From Prochlorococcus sp. AG-676-P15-1 (GTDB lineage Bacteria; Cyanobacteriota; Cyanobacteriia; PCC-6307; Cyanobiaceae), in contig QCUF01000003.1 of NCBI GenBank assembly GCA_003210825.1, forward strand, positions 1 to 64,000: a stretch of DNA of 64,000 bases. The letters are read 5' to 3'. The position numbers were made by a program, and so were the translations under genes. Below, piece after piece: positions 9,230 to 18,479 of this stretch; the stretch's first letter is position 1; each line of letters begins with the position of its first letter. Below the pieces are notes generated by a model, which had not been told where the DNA came from, searched no databases, and saw only the letters and a program-made list of their open reading frames with translations.

Positions 9230-11641
9230 ATGATTAAGAAAAGTCATTATAAAAATTCATCTGATCATAGATCACTTTCAGAAGAATCTATAAGTCTTTT
9301 AGAATGGGATAATTTAAAAACTCAGCTCTCCTCTTTTGCTTCTACAAAAATGGGAGAAAATGCAATATTAGAGTCTGAAATTCCTACTGAATATGAAATT
9401 TCCAGAAGATTATTGCAAGAAACTATCGAAATAAATGAGTTAGAAAAGACCTTAGATAAATCGATTAGTTTTTCAGGTGTATTTGATATAAGTAAAAATA
9501 TTGAGATTTGTTCAAAAGGAGGGGTTATTAATTCTTCTGAATTATTAGAAATAGCAGAAACAATATCTGCGGCAAAAGATTTAAAAAAAATACTTTTAGA
9601 TTTTGAGGAAAGACCTTGTATTTCTTCTTTTTTAAATCGTTTAATTGATCATAATCAGATTGAAAAAATTTTAAAAAATGGTATTGAATCAAATGGTAGA
9701 ATTTCCGATCGAGCTAGTCAGAAATTAGCTAACCTTAGGCAAGATTTATTATCTAAGAAATCAGAAAGAAGGATATTAGTAGATAAATTTATTCAAAAAA
9801 ATATTAATTATATACAAGATACTTTTATTGGTGATAGATATGGGAGACCTGTTTTAGCTATAAAAGTACAATTTGCTGAGAAATTCAAAGGTATAATTCA
9901 TGATTCTTCTGCATCTGGGAATACCATATATTTGGAGCCAGAATCTATAGTATTTAAGGGTAATAAAATTGCTTCAATGGAAGCCAGAGTTGCAGGAGAA
10001 GAATTTAAATTATTAAAAGAATGGTCACAAATTATTAGTGATAATGATAAAAGCCTTATTGACATGTCAGATATTCTATTAAGAACTGAACATGCTCTTA
10101 CACGTTCAAGATATTCAAATTGGATTGGAGGTAATGCTCCAATTGTTGAAAATAATCCAATAGTTAATTTAATAGGTTTTTCGCATCCTCTTTTGATTTG
10201 GGAAAATAAAAAAAAAGAAGCTCCCAAACCTGTATCTATAGATTTTCATATAAATAGAAATACTAAGGTAGTAGCTATAACGGGTCCTAATACTGGAGGC
10301 AAAACTGTTGCTTTAAAAGGCCTTGGAATAGCATTATTGATGGCTAGATCAGGATTATTTATTCCATCAATAAAAAATCCAATAATCCCTTTTTGTCCAA
10401 ATATATTTGTGGATATTGGTGATGATCAATCTTTGGAAGGAAATTTATCTACTTTCAGTGGTCATATTTTGCGTATTAGAAATATTCTGGAATCTCTTAA
10501 TAATAAAAAGGGGCTATCAGTTGTTTTATTAGATGAAATAGGATCTGGGACTGATCCTTCTGAAGGTACCGCTCTTGCAATCGCGTTACTAAAAGAATTT
10601 GCAACCCTATCTGATATCACTCTAGCTACAACTCATTATGGTGATATAAAAGCTTTAAAATATAGTGACAGTAGATTTGAAAATGTTTCAGTTGCTTTTG
10701 ACGAAGAATCTTTCAAGCCAAGGTATACTCTGAATTGGGGAATACCTGGAAGAAGTAATGCCTTATCAATTTCAAGGAGAATTGGGATTGATGAAAAAAT
10801 ACTTAATGAAGCTGCTAATTATTTAAAACCGAAGGAAGTTGAAAATATAAATAGTATTATTAAAGGGCTAGAAGATGAGAGGATAAAGCAACAAAATTCG
10901 GCAGAAGAGGCTGCTGAACTTATAGCTAGAACAGAAATATTACATGATGAAATAAAGAGTAATTATGAATTTCAAAAAATTAATGCTGAAAAAATACAGG
11001 AAAGTGAAAAACAAAAATTATCAAAACATATCAGAGCAGCTAAAAAAGAGGTTATTAATTTGATTAAGAAATTAAAAGACCAAAATGCAACGGGAGAAGA
11101 TTCTAGATTAATTGGAATTAGGCTTAAAGAGATTGAGAAGGAACATTTAACTCAAATAAATATCAATAAAGAAATTTCTTGGAGCCCTAAAATAGGAGAT
11201 TTTATAAAAATAAAAAGTTTAAATAGTACTGGTCAAATAATTGATATAGATCAAAAAACAAGATCTTTTGAGGTTAAATGTGGATCATTTAGAAGTACAT
11301 TATTAATTAATGAATTTGAAGGTCTTAATGGGGAAAAACCCAATTTCAAAAATTCTAAAATTCAAATAAATACTGTAAGAGAGGATTTTTCTTTTTCTAA
11401 AATTAGAACAAATAAAAATACCATAGACGTTAGGGGTATGAGAGTTCATGAAGCAGAAATAATAATTGAGGAAAAAATTAGAAAGTTTCATGGCCCGCTT
11501 TGGATAGTTCATGGAATTGGAACTGGAAAATTAAAAAAAGGATTACGTATTTGGTTATCTAGTTTGCATTATGTCGATAAAGTTGAAGATGCAGCAACTA
11601 ATGAAGGAGGATCTGGTTGCAGTATTGCGTGGATAAAATAA
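9230..11641 (+). CDS. mutS2: MutS2 family ATPase/endonuclease
   Basis: This 803-residue protein is a full-length MutS2. It has the core and clamp region, a MutS-type ATPase with Walker A GPNTGGKT and Walker B LLDEIGSGTDPSEG, a long Lys/Glu-rich coiled coil (residues ~540-650), and a C-terminal Smr nuclease domain beginning TIDVRGMRVHEAE with the VHGIGTGKL loop. It lacks the MutS mismatch-recognition domain. MutS2 proteins suppress homologous recombination or rescue collided ribosomes in other bacteria; which applies here is unknown. It lies upstream of obg on the same strand, 43 bp apart. Confidence 0.94.
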   Translation: MIKKSHYKNSSDHRSLSEESISLLEWDNLKTQLSSFASTKMGENAILESEIPTEYEISRRLLQETIEINELEKTLDKSISFSGVFDISKNIEICSKGGVINSSELLEIAETISAAKDLKKILLDFEERPCISSFLNRLIDHNQIEKILKNGIESNGRISDRASQKLANLRQDLLSKKSERRILVDKFIQKNINYIQDTFIGDRYGRPVLAIKVQFAEKFKGIIHDSSASGNTIYLEPESIVFKGNKIASMEARVAGEEFKLLKEWSQIISDNDKSLIDMSDILLRTEHALTRSRYSNWIGGNAPIVENNPIVNLIGFSHPLLIWENKKKEAPKPVSIDFHINRNTKVVAITGPNTGGKTVALKGLGIALLMARSGLFIPSIKNPIIPFCPNIFVDIGDDQSLEGNLSTFSGHILRIRNILESLNNKKGLSVVLLDEIGSGTDPSEGTALAIALLKEFATLSDITLATTHYGDIKALKYSDSRFENVSVAFDEESFKPRYTLNWGIPGRSNALSISRRIGIDEKILNEAANYLKPKEVENINSIIKGLEDERIKQQNSAEEAAELIARTEILHDEIKSNYEFQKINAEKIQESEKQKLSKHIRAAKKEVINLIKKLKDQNATGEDSRLIGIRLKEIEKEHLTQININKEISWSPKIGDFIKIKSLNSTGQIIDIDQKTRSFEVKCGSFRSTLLINEFEGLNGEKPNFKNSKIQINTVREDFSFSKIRTNKNTIDVRGMRVHEAEIIIEEKIRKFHGPLWIVHGIGTGKLKKGLRIWLSSLHYVDKVEDAATNEGGSGCSIAWIK

Positions 11642-11684
11642 AATCTATAAGTATCTATCAAAAAATCATTCAAAAAACTTTTAA

Positions 11685-12668
11685 GTGCAATTTATTGATC
11701 AAGCAAACATTATTCTCAAAGCTGGTAAAGGCGGTAATGGAATAGTTTCATTTAGAAGAGAAAAATTTGTTCCTGCCGGTGGCCCTTCAGGAGGTAATGG
11801 AGGTAAGGGTGGTTCAATAATCATTATCGCTGATAATAATCTCCAAACACTTTTGGATTTTAAATTTAATAGAGAAATATTTGCTAAAGATGGTTTCAAA
11901 GGAGGTCCAAACAAAAGATCAGGGGCTTCAGGTGATAATACAATCTTAAAAGTTCCTTGCGGTACGGAAATTAGAGATTTTAATACTGGTATTATCTTGG
12001 GTGATTTAACTGAGGATAAGCAAAGTTTAACTATTGCCCATGGAGGTAGAGGTGGACATGGGAATGCTTATTACTTAAGTAATCAAAATAGGGCTCCGGA
12101 ATCTTTCACTGAAGGGCAAGAAGGAGAGATATGGGAGGTTCAATTAGAATTAAAACTTCTTGCCGAAGTAGGAATTATAGGTCTTCCTAATGCAGGGAAG
12201 AGTACTTTAATTTCTGTTTTATCATCAGCACGACCTAAAATTGCAAACTACCCTTTTACAACTTTAATACCAAATTTAGGTGTAGTAAGGAAAGCTGATG
12301 GGAATGGGTGCCTTTTTGCCGATATACCTGGCTTAATATCTGGAGCTGCTGAAGGAGTAGGATTGGGACATGATTTTTTAAGACATATACAAAGAACTAA
12401 AATACTTATTCATTTGATTGATTCAATTGCTGAAAATCCTATTCAGGATTTCGAGATAATTGAGAAAGAATTAAAACGATATGGAAGTGGTCTTTTAAAC
12501 AAAGAAAGAATAGTTGTACTTAATAAGATGGAACTTGTAGATGAAAATTATTTGCAAACAATTACAAAAAAGTTAGAAAATTTATCTAAGAAAAAAGTTT
12601 TAGTTATTTCTTCATCTTTACGAAAAGGTTTATCACCACTACTTTCTGAGGTTTGGAAGCGAATTTAA
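11685..12668 (+). CDS. obg: GTPase Obg/CgtA, ribosome assembly factor
   Basis: Obg is an essential GTPase involved in large-subunit ribosome maturation and stress control. The glycine-rich Obg fold fills residues 1-158 (e.g. [21 protein letters not shown]), followed by the G domain with P-loop GLPNAGKST near residue 165, a DIPGLI G3 motif and an NKMEL G4 motif. At 327 residues it lacks the variable C-terminal OCT domain, like many cyanobacterial Obg proteins. The start is GTG at 11685, which fits the conserved [10 protein letters not shown]-terminus. Confidence 0.96.
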   Translation: MQFIDQANIILKAGKGGNGIVSFRREKFVPAGGPSGGNGGKGGSIIIIADNNLQTLLDFKFNREIFAKDGFKGGPNKRSGASGDNTILKVPCGTEIRDFNTGIILGDLTEDKQSLTIAHGGRGGHGNAYYLSNQNRAPESFTEGQEGEIWEVQLELKLLAEVGIIGLPNAGKSTLISVLSSARPKIANYPFTTLIPNLGVVRKADGNGCLFADIPGLISGAAEGVGLGHDFLRHIQRTKILIHLIDSIAENPIQDFEIIEKELKRYGSGLLNKERIVVLNKMELVDENYLQTITKKLENLSKKKVLVISSSLRKGLSPLLSEVWKRI

Positions 12669-12755
12669 TTTTTTGGAAATATTATTTTATTGATGAAATT
12701 ACTTGATTTAATTTAGGAAATTAGCCATAAATGAGGTATTGCCTTTAATAAACTA

Positions 12756-12938
12756 ATGAATTTTTATAGTTGCTTTGATCAACAAGGACAAATAATTGCC
12801 AGGTGTCAGACTATCCAAGATATTCAAGTTTTAAAGAAAATGGGCAGACCGATAGTAGAAGTAAAAGAAATGAAGAATGAAGAATCTGTTGTATGTTCAT
12901 TAACTGGAAGTCCATCTGATTTCAACATGGATTATTAA
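12756..12938 (+). CDS. Small conserved hypothetical protein (60 aa)
   Basis: This 60-residue protein starts MNFYSCFDQQGQIIARC and has a short beta-rich look with three cysteines. It has an ATG start, coding-like composition, and is followed within 35 bp by a strong intrinsic terminator. I do not recognise a characterised family. It follows obg by 87 bp on the same strand and could be the last gene of the mutS2-obg transcript. Confidence 0.7.
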   Translation: MNFYSCFDQQGQIIARCQTIQDIQVLKKMGRPIVEVKEMKNEESVVCSLTGSPSDFNMDY

Positions 12939-12970
12939 TAAAATAATAAAAAATAAAAAATAAAAAATAA

Positions 12971-13000
12971 AGGGGCTATTAAAGCCCCCTTTATTTTTTT
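12971..13000 (+). terminator. Intrinsic terminator after the 60-aa gene
   Basis: The inverted repeat GGGGCT/AGCCCC (12972-12977 with 12983-12988, 5-nt loop) is followed by a T-rich run. It ends the plus-strand transcript. The minus-strand reading is also A/T-flanked, so it may serve CP12 (which ends at 13020) as well. Confidence 0.85.
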
Positions 13001-13019
13001 ACATTTTTAAAATTAAAAA

Positions 13020-13238
13020 TTAATCGTCATAAACTAAACATTCAGGTTCGTCCGGATTTGCATCGCAGAATAACTCTAATGCATTTGGATCATGCTTATC
13101 TTCAGGATGATGATCTTTATATCCTTCGAGATCTTTTAATTCTTCAGTTAAATGTCTGACCTTTGGAAGATTTCCCTCTTCTTTTGCAGAGGCGATTTCC
13201 GATTGATCTTTTTGAATGTGTTCGTCAATGGATTTCAT
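13020..13238 (-). CDS. CP12 regulator of the Calvin cycle
   Basis: CP12 is an intrinsically disordered protein that binds GAPDH and phosphoribulokinase and switches the Calvin cycle off in the dark. The last ~22 residues match the family C-terminus: LELFCDANPDEPECLVYDD carries the two cysteines eight residues apart that form the regulatory disulfide. The 72-residue protein is short and charged, with a helical N-terminal half. The N-terminal cysteine pair of plant CP12 is absent here. It is a single gene, with the terminator at 12971 just downstream. Confidence 0.92.
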   Translation of the reverse strand: MKSIDEHIQKDQSEIASAKEEGNLPKVRHLTEELKDLEGYKDHHPEDKHDPNALELFCDANPDEPECLVYDD

Positions 13239-13310
13239 TTTCAGTTTTTATACTAAAGTAGATATCTACAACATAGTTAATTTGAATTGATTTTGCATCA
13301 TGTATTTATA

Positions 13311-13343
13311 AAGTTCGTGTTCATTACAACATGAACTTTTTTT
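13311..13343. terminator. Hairpin with T-run between CP12 and the GST gene
   Basis: AAGTTCGTGTT pairs with AACATGAACTT (one G-U pair) across a 6-nt loop, and seven T residues follow on the plus strand. Both flanking genes are on the minus strand, so it most plausibly terminates the GST transcript, although the better U-tract is on the plus strand. The orientation is odd and left open. Confidence 0.55.
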
Positions 13344-13368
13344 AATCAATAATTATTTAAAAATAAAT

Positions 13369-14316
13369 CTACTTTGGAAGTGATTGCATTATTTCCTTTA
13401 GAGAAGGAAGAACTGGGATGATTTGATTAGGATTTAAAGGGAATAATGCTTTGTAATAATCTTTTTTCCATTCAGAGTCAAAACATGTTTCAGAAACCTT
13501 AGTTAATTTAAAAAACTTTAATCTCCATTTAATGATATTTTTAAAGTCTGAAATTTCTTTTTCAGTACATTTAAAAAGTTGCCTATAAATTAATTCCCAA
13601 CGAATAATTGTTGGAAATAAATAGATATCTGCATAAGTTAAATCTTCTCCACAAACCCAATTACCTAAATTCTTATCAAACTTTTTTTCTATTTTAGTTA
13701 GAGCTTCAAAAAGGTTCTTACTTGCTTTTTCATAAGAGATCTGATTTCTGGCAAATCCGCATTTATAAACACCATTGTTAATGTCCGAATGAATTATTTC
13801 TAGTAAATCTTGATCGCATTTACTTATTTGAAGTGTTTTTTGAGAGGAGTCTTCTTTTATTGAGTTCAGAAACTTTACTATTTCAGAACTTTCATTAGAT
13901 AAAATATTAATCTGATCATTTTGAAAATTAAATAATAATGGTAATGTCGACCTGAAAAGATTATGCTTTTGCGCTCTTTTATAAAATTGATGAAGAGTAT
14001 CGCATCCCTCAAACTTTTCATTGAAAATCCATTGACCACTATTAATATCTGCTTCTAAAAAAATAACTTTGATTTTCTTTGATAAGTTTTTCAGCTTGTA
14101 AATGAGTAAAGTTCTATGGCACCACGGACAAGAATTCCCTACTAACAAGTAAGTATTTTCATTTTTGCCTTTAAATTCATGATTTTTATTTATTAATATC
14201 CCTCTCGGCCTTCTATAATTTCCATGTAAATCTGAAGGTGCGAAACCATTCATTAATTTTGTCCAAAACCAAAACCAGAACTTTTTCGAAAAGTTAATGA
14301 GATACTTATTTTGCAT
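13369..14316 (-). CDS. Glutathione S-transferase, omega/hydroquinone-reductase type
   Basis: This 315-residue protein resembles glutathionyl-hydroquinone reductases (Xi/Omega-like GSTs). The N-terminal thioredoxin-like domain carries CPWCHRTLLIY with the catalytic cysteine, and an all-helical C-terminal domain follows, including GNWVCGEDLTYADIYLFP, a typical GST C-domain motif. Such enzymes reduce glutathionyl conjugates and probably detoxify quinones. The start codon is an ATG at 14316. It diverges from the aspartoacylase-like gene with a 24-bp gap between starts, so the two promoters overlap with neighbouring coding sequence. Confidence 0.85.
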   Translation of the reverse strand: MQNKYLINFSKKFWFWFWTKLMNGFAPSDLHGNYRRPRGILINKNHEFKGKNENTYLLVGNSCPWCHRTLLIYKLKNLSKKIKVIFLEADINSGQWIFNEKFEGCDTLHQFYKRAQKHNLFRSTLPLLFNFQNDQINILSNESSEIVKFLNSIKEDSSQKTLQISKCDQDLLEIIHSDINNGVYKCGFARNQISYEKASKNLFEALTKIEKKFDKNLGNWVCGEDLTYADIYLFPTIIRWELIYRQLFKCTEKEISDFKNIIKWRLKFFKLTKVSETCFDSEWKKDYYKALFPLNPNQIIPVLPSLKEIMQSLPK

Positions 14317-14340
14317 AAACTTAGAATTTTAATTTTTTAA

Positions 14341-15228
14341 ATGACCTTGAAAAAAATACTAATTGTTTCTGGTACACATGGAAATGAAATTAATCCAGTA
14401 TGGGCAATCAATCAATTTAATAAGCAGTTTAAAACTATTGATAATAATATTGAATATAAATTCATCATTGGAAACCCTCTTGCTTATGAAAAAGGTTGTA
14501 GATACATAGATAATGACTTAAATAGATCTTTTACTTCAATTCAAGATAATAGTATTTATGAAATTAATAGGGCAAATTTTTTAGTTGAAAAGTTTGGATT
14601 CAATGGTTCAGAACCTTGTGATATTGCTATTGACTTACACACTACAACGGCAAATATGGGAACAAGTATTGTTATGTATGGAAGAAGAATAAAAGATTTT
14701 TGTTTAGCAGCTTTACTTCAGCATAAATTTGGTTTACCAATTTATTTGCATGAAAAAGATCCAAAACAAACTGGATTTCTCGTAGAAGCATGGCCATGTG
14801 GATTAGTCCTTGAAATAGGATCTGTTGCTCAAAATTTTTTTGATCCAAAAATTATAAATAGATTTCTAATAATTATTAGTTCTTTGAGAGATGAGATAAA
14901 CAAGTTAAAAAATAAACAAATAAGACTTCCGAAAGATTTATTTATCCATGTTCATCAAGGAAGTATTGATTATCCAAGAGATAAAAATGGAAATATCAAT
15001 GCTTTAATTCATCCTGAGAGAATCAATCAAGATTGGAAGCCAATAAAAAAGCATGCTCCATTGTTTATGGATATGGAGGGTAAAACTAAAACTTACACAA
15101 ATGAAGATACTATTTGGCCTGTCTTTATTGGTGAGGTCGCCTATAAAGAAAAGAATATTGCAATGAGTTTTACAAAAAAAGAAGTAGTAAGTGTCTCAGA
15201 TCAAATGTATGAGGAATTTTTTAGTTAG
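14341..15228 (+). CDS. Aspartoacylase / succinylglutamate desuccinylase family hydrolase
   Basis: This 295-residue zinc carboxypeptidase-fold enzyme has the AspA signatures: GTHGNE near residues 12-17 (zinc His and Glu), DNDLNRSF, and DLHTTTANMG with the third zinc ligand. The family deacylates N-acetylaspartate or related acyl amino acids; the cyanobacterial substrate is unknown. The gene immediately precedes psbA copy 1. The gene order CP12, GST, aspartoacylase, psbA, aroC matches what I remember for high-light Prochlorococcus. Confidence 0.85.
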   Translation: MTLKKILIVSGTHGNEINPVWAINQFNKQFKTIDNNIEYKFIIGNPLAYEKGCRYIDNDLNRSFTSIQDNSIYEINRANFLVEKFGFNGSEPCDIAIDLHTTTANMGTSIVMYGRRIKDFCLAALLQHKFGLPIYLHEKDPKQTGFLVEAWPCGLVLEIGSVAQNFFDPKIINRFLIIISSLRDEINKLKNKQIRLPKDLFIHVHQGSIDYPRDKNGNINALIHPERINQDWKPIKKHAPLFMDMEGKTKTYTNEDTIWPVFIGEVAYKEKNIAMSFTKKEVVSVSDQMYEEFFS

Positions 15229-15364
15229 GTTTTATAAAAACGATAATTTCCCTCTTTTTGCATAAGAATAATTTATCTAAGGTATAAGATTCTTTTTCAC
15301 ATAAATGATGATTTTGGACTATATTTATTAAAGCGAAAATTATTTTTTTCGTTTTTAATTACAC

Positions 15365-15379
15365 GTCTCGATTAGAGAC
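15365..15379 (+). promoter_or_regulatory. 5-bp stem-loop in the psbA copy 1 leader
   Basis: GTCTC and GAGAC flank a 5-nt loop (GATTA) 15 bases before the ATG. No Shine-Dalgarno sequence is visible between it and the start. The same element lies before copy 2 at 17316-17330. It could be a leader hairpin or a protein-binding palindrome. Confidence 0.5.
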
Positions 15380-15394
15380 ATACTTTACGAACTC

Positions 15395-16477
15395 ATGACA
15401 ACTATTCAGCAGCAGCGTACTTCGCTGTTAAAAGGCTGGCCACAGTTTTGTGAGTGGGTAACATCAACTAACAACAGAATTTATGTTGGTTGGTTCGGCG
15501 TCTTAATGATTCCATGCCTACTTGCAGCAGCGGCTTGTTTCATCGTTGCTTTCATCGCAGCACCTCCAGTAGACATTGACGGAATTAGAGAACCAGTTGC
15601 TGGTTCATTCCTATACGGAAACAACATCATCTCAGGTGCAGTTGTTCCTTCTTCAAATGCTATTGGTCTACACTTCTACCCAATTTGGGAAGCAGCTACT
15701 GTAGATGAGTGGTTATACAACGGTGGTCCTTACCAGCTAGTAATATTCCACTTCCTTATTGGTATCTCAGCATACATGGGACGTCAGTGGGAGCTTTCAT
15801 ACCGTTTAGGTATGCGTCCTTGGATCTGTGTTGCATACTCTGCACCAGTTTCAGCAGCTTTCGCAGTATTCCTTGTATATCCATTCGGTCAAGGTTCATT
15901 CTCTGACGGAATGCCTTTAGGTATCTCTGGAACATTCAACTTCATGTTTGTTTTCCAGGCAGAGCACAACATTCTTATGCACCCATTCCACATGGCTGGT
16001 GTTGCAGGTATGTTCGGAGGATCTCTATTCTCAGCAATGCATGGTTCACTTGTTACTTCATCTCTAATCAGAGAAACAACTGAGACAGAATCTCAGAACT
16101 ATGGTTACAAGTTCGGACAAGAAGAAGAAACATATAACATCGTTGCAGCTCATGGCTACTTCGGTCGTTTAATCTTCCAATATGCTTCATTCAACAACAG
16201 CAGAAGTCTTCACTTCTTCCTAGCTGTATTCCCAGTTGTATGTGTTTGGTTAACTTCAATGGGAATCTGCACAATGGCATTCAACCTTAACGGTTTCAAC
16301 TTCAACCAATCAGTTGTAGATGCAAACGGTAAGATTGTTCCTACATGGGGTGACGTTCTTAACAGAGCTAACCTAGGTATGGAAGTAATGCACGAGCGTA
16401 ACGCTCACAACTTCCCACTTGATCTAGCAGCAGCTGAGTCTACAACAGTAGCTCTTACAGCTCCAGCTATCGGTTAA
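15395..16477 (+). CDS. psbA: Photosystem II reaction-centre protein D1, copy 1
   Basis: D1 binds P680, pheophytin, QB and most ligands of the manganese cluster in the thylakoid membrane. The 360-residue product has all expected segments, including [35 protein letters not shown] and the C-terminal [12 protein letters not shown] site where CtpA removes the tail. The residue equivalent to position 130 is Gln. Codons are richer in C-ending forms than those of neighbouring genes, as expected for a very highly expressed gene. It is identical at the protein level to copy 2 and has its own terminator. Confidence 0.99.
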   Translation: MTTIQQQRTSLLKGWPQFCEWVTSTNNRIYVGWFGVLMIPCLLAAAACFIVAFIAAPPVDIDGIREPVAGSFLYGNNIISGAVVPSSNAIGLHFYPIWEAATVDEWLYNGGPYQLVIFHFLIGISAYMGRQWELSYRLGMRPWICVAYSAPVSAAFAVFLVYPFGQGSFSDGMPLGISGTFNFMFVFQAEHNILMHPFHMAGVAGMFGGSLFSAMHGSLVTSSLIRETTETESQNYGYKFGQEEETYNIVAAHGYFGRLIFQYASFNNSRSLHFFLAVFPVVCVWLTSMGICTMAFNLNGFNFNQSVVDANGKIVPTWGDVLNRANLGMEVMHERNAHNFPLDLAAAESTTVALTAPAIG

Positions 16478-16496
16478 GCTTAAAGTTCTAAATTTA

Positions 16497-16528
16497 AAGC
16501 CTCCTTTTATAAGGAGGCTTTTTTTTTA
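16497..16528 (+). terminator. Intrinsic terminator of psbA copy 1
   Basis: AAGCCTCC and GGAGGCTT form a strong stem with a short TTTATAA-type loop, followed by nine or more T residues. It is duplicated exactly downstream of psbA copy 2. Confidence 0.92.
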
Positions 16529-16591
16529 TGTTTATATAATTTGATATTTCTGATACATCTTTCTACGTCAATTTCAGATTATTTTGTGTTC

Positions 16592-16693
16592 ATGATTCAG
16601 TCTTATTTTTCGATAGTACTAATAATACTGTTGACTTTTTTTGCAATGCTTTTAGATACTCCAGAATTAGGCTCTCTTATTCAAACTTTTTAA
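16592..16693 (+). CDS. Candidate 33-aa membrane peptide
   Basis: An ATG at 16592 opens a 33-codon frame whose product begins MIQSYFSIVLIILLTFF and ends LDTPELGSLIQTF. It has one clear hydrophobic helix and a polar tail, like small thylakoid proteins. There is no obvious ribosome-binding site and it matches no photosystem subunit I know. It lies between two strong psbA transcription units. It may be real or chance. Confidence 0.35.
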   Translation: MIQSYFSIVLIILLTFFAMLLDTPELGSLIQTF

Positions 16694-17024
16694 ATGATTA
16701 AAGAAATAGATTAACTTCTACCTTTGCAAATCAATCGATTTTCTAATCTATTTTTTCAAAGTTTTTACTGGTTGTTTATCTAAACAATCTAATTAACTAC
16801 CCTGATGGAATATCAACCATTATTAAACTCTTTTTAATAAATTAGCTATAAGTTAAAAATGATTATTAGTTTTTTGTTAGTAAATATGCTGGCTTTTTCA
16901 CTTAATTTAAGAATTATCTTAATTAATTTTTAGGTTTTAAATAAGTATTATTTATAAAAAAGATAAGATTTGCTTATAAGTCTATTAAGTTATTAATAAT
17001 GTTGAATTTAATAAATTTTGCGTT

Positions 17025-17145
17025 TTAAATTCTCTCACTCCAATAAATAGTTGCTCCAAAAGCCTCTAGTTCCAGTCTTCTATATGTTGCTATCGATAAA
17101 GAAACTACTTCCTTTGATCTTTATCCCTTTGAATAGCCACTCTAT
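17025..17145 (-). pseudogene. Possible gene remnant in the psbA spacer
   Basis: On the minus strand, a 31-codon open stretch reads as a plausible protein end (RSKEVVSLSIATYRRLELEA, then FGATIYWSERI) and terminates at 17025-17027. It has no start codon. An in-frame TAA lies at 17121-17123, and only short broken frames continue upstream. The composition is much more protein-like than the surrounding AT-rich sequence. I do not recognise the family. Confidence 0.35.
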
Positions 17146-17345
17146 TATTACCAAGCTAATACCTCAATAACAAAGAGAATATTAAGATAAAAAGGCATAT
17201 AACACCTCAAAATGAGAAAAATGCTTAATCTCTCATTATTATTTCCGACACATAAATGATGATTTTGGACTATATTTATCAAAGCGAAAATTATTTTTTT
17301 CGTTTTTAATTACACGTCTCGATTAGAGACATACTTTACGAACTC

Positions 17346-18428
17346 ATGACAACTATTCAGCAGCAGCGTACTTCGCTGTTAAAAGGCTGGCCACAGTTTT
17401 GTGAGTGGGTAACATCAACTAACAACAGAATTTATGTTGGTTGGTTCGGCGTCTTAATGATTCCATGCCTACTTGCAGCAGCGGCTTGTTTCATCGTTGC
17501 TTTCATCGCAGCACCTCCAGTAGACATTGACGGAATTAGAGAACCAGTTGCTGGTTCATTCCTATACGGAAACAACATCATCTCAGGTGCAGTTGTTCCT
17601 TCTTCAAATGCTATTGGTCTACACTTCTACCCAATTTGGGAAGCAGCTACTGTAGATGAGTGGTTATACAACGGTGGTCCTTACCAGCTAGTAATATTCC
17701 ACTTCCTTATTGGTATCTCAGCATACATGGGACGTCAGTGGGAGCTTTCATACCGTTTAGGTATGCGTCCTTGGATCTGTGTTGCATACTCTGCACCAGT
17801 TTCAGCAGCTTTCGCAGTATTCCTTGTATATCCATTCGGTCAAGGTTCATTCTCTGACGGAATGCCTTTAGGTATCTCTGGAACATTCAACTTCATGTTT
17901 GTTTTCCAGGCAGAGCACAACATTCTTATGCACCCATTCCACATGGCTGGTGTTGCAGGTATGTTCGGAGGATCTCTATTCTCAGCAATGCATGGTTCAC
18001 TTGTTACTTCATCTCTAATCAGAGAAACAACTGAGACAGAATCTCAGAACTATGGTTACAAGTTCGGACAAGAAGAAGAAACATATAACATCGTTGCAGC
18101 TCATGGCTACTTCGGTCGTTTAATCTTCCAATATGCTTCATTCAACAACAGCAGAAGTCTTCACTTCTTCCTAGCTGTATTCCCAGTTGTATGTGTTTGG
18201 TTAACTTCAATGGGAATCTGCACAATGGCATTCAACCTTAACGGTTTCAACTTCAACCAATCAGTTGTAGATGCAAACGGTAAGATTGTTCCTACATGGG
18301 GTGACGTTCTTAACAGAGCTAACCTAGGTATGGAAGTAATGCACGAGCGTAACGCTCACAACTTCCCACTTGATCTAGCAGCAGCTGAGTCTACAACAGT
18401 AGCTCTTACAGCTCCAGCTATCGGTTAA
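17346..18428 (+). CDS. psbA: Photosystem II reaction-centre protein D1, copy 2
   Basis: This 360-residue D1 is identical to copy 1 in protein sequence and, by inspection, in nucleotide sequence. The promoter region, leader hairpin and terminator are also duplicated, so each copy should be independently and similarly expressed. Two doses would raise the supply of D1 for photodamage repair. It is followed by aroC, the gene I remember next to single-copy psbA in related strains, so copy 2 may occupy the ancestral downstream junction. Confidence 0.99.
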   Translation: MTTIQQQRTSLLKGWPQFCEWVTSTNNRIYVGWFGVLMIPCLLAAAACFIVAFIAAPPVDIDGIREPVAGSFLYGNNIISGAVVPSSNAIGLHFYPIWEAATVDEWLYNGGPYQLVIFHFLIGISAYMGRQWELSYRLGMRPWICVAYSAPVSAAFAVFLVYPFGQGSFSDGMPLGISGTFNFMFVFQAEHNILMHPFHMAGVAGMFGGSLFSAMHGSLVTSSLIRETTETESQNYGYKFGQEEETYNIVAAHGYFGRLIFQYASFNNSRSLHFFLAVFPVVCVWLTSMGICTMAFNLNGFNFNQSVVDANGKIVPTWGDVLNRANLGMEVMHERNAHNFPLDLAAAESTTVALTAPAIG

Positions 18429-18447
18429 GCTTAAAGTTCTAAATTTA

Positions 18448-18479
18448 AAGCCTCCTTTTATAAGGAGGCTTTTTTTTTA
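18448..18479 (+). terminator. Intrinsic terminator of psbA copy 2
   Basis: The same GC-rich stem (AAGCCTCC/GGAGGCTT) and T-run as after copy 1, at the constant 1,951-bp offset. It separates psbA transcription from aroC. Confidence 0.92.

Larger units (their letters stand above)
15298..16534 (+). repeat. Direct repeat unit 1 containing psbA copy 1
   Basis: This 1,237-bp unit includes 97 bp upstream of psbA, the gene, its terminator and a few bases beyond. It matches 17249-18485 at a constant offset of 1,951 bp. By eye only one mismatch is present (T at 15329 against C at 17280). The boundaries are sharp on both sides. Confidence 0.95.
16535..17248. other. 714-bp unique spacer between the two psbA copies
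   Basis: This very AT-rich segment separates the two 1,237-bp repeats and has no ORF in the supplied track. It holds a plus-strand 33-codon ORF with a hydrophobic segment (16592-16693) and a minus-strand stretch that looks like the end of a lost gene (17025-17145). A 15-bp sequence at its left end (16536-16550) recurs just before aroC (18525-18539). Confidence 0.7.

Noticed and set aside
15709-15906. 65-aa plus-strand ORF inside psbA copy 1 (and the same at 17660-17857)
   Set aside because: It is a shadow frame of psbA, appears twice only because psbA is duplicated, and has no family match.
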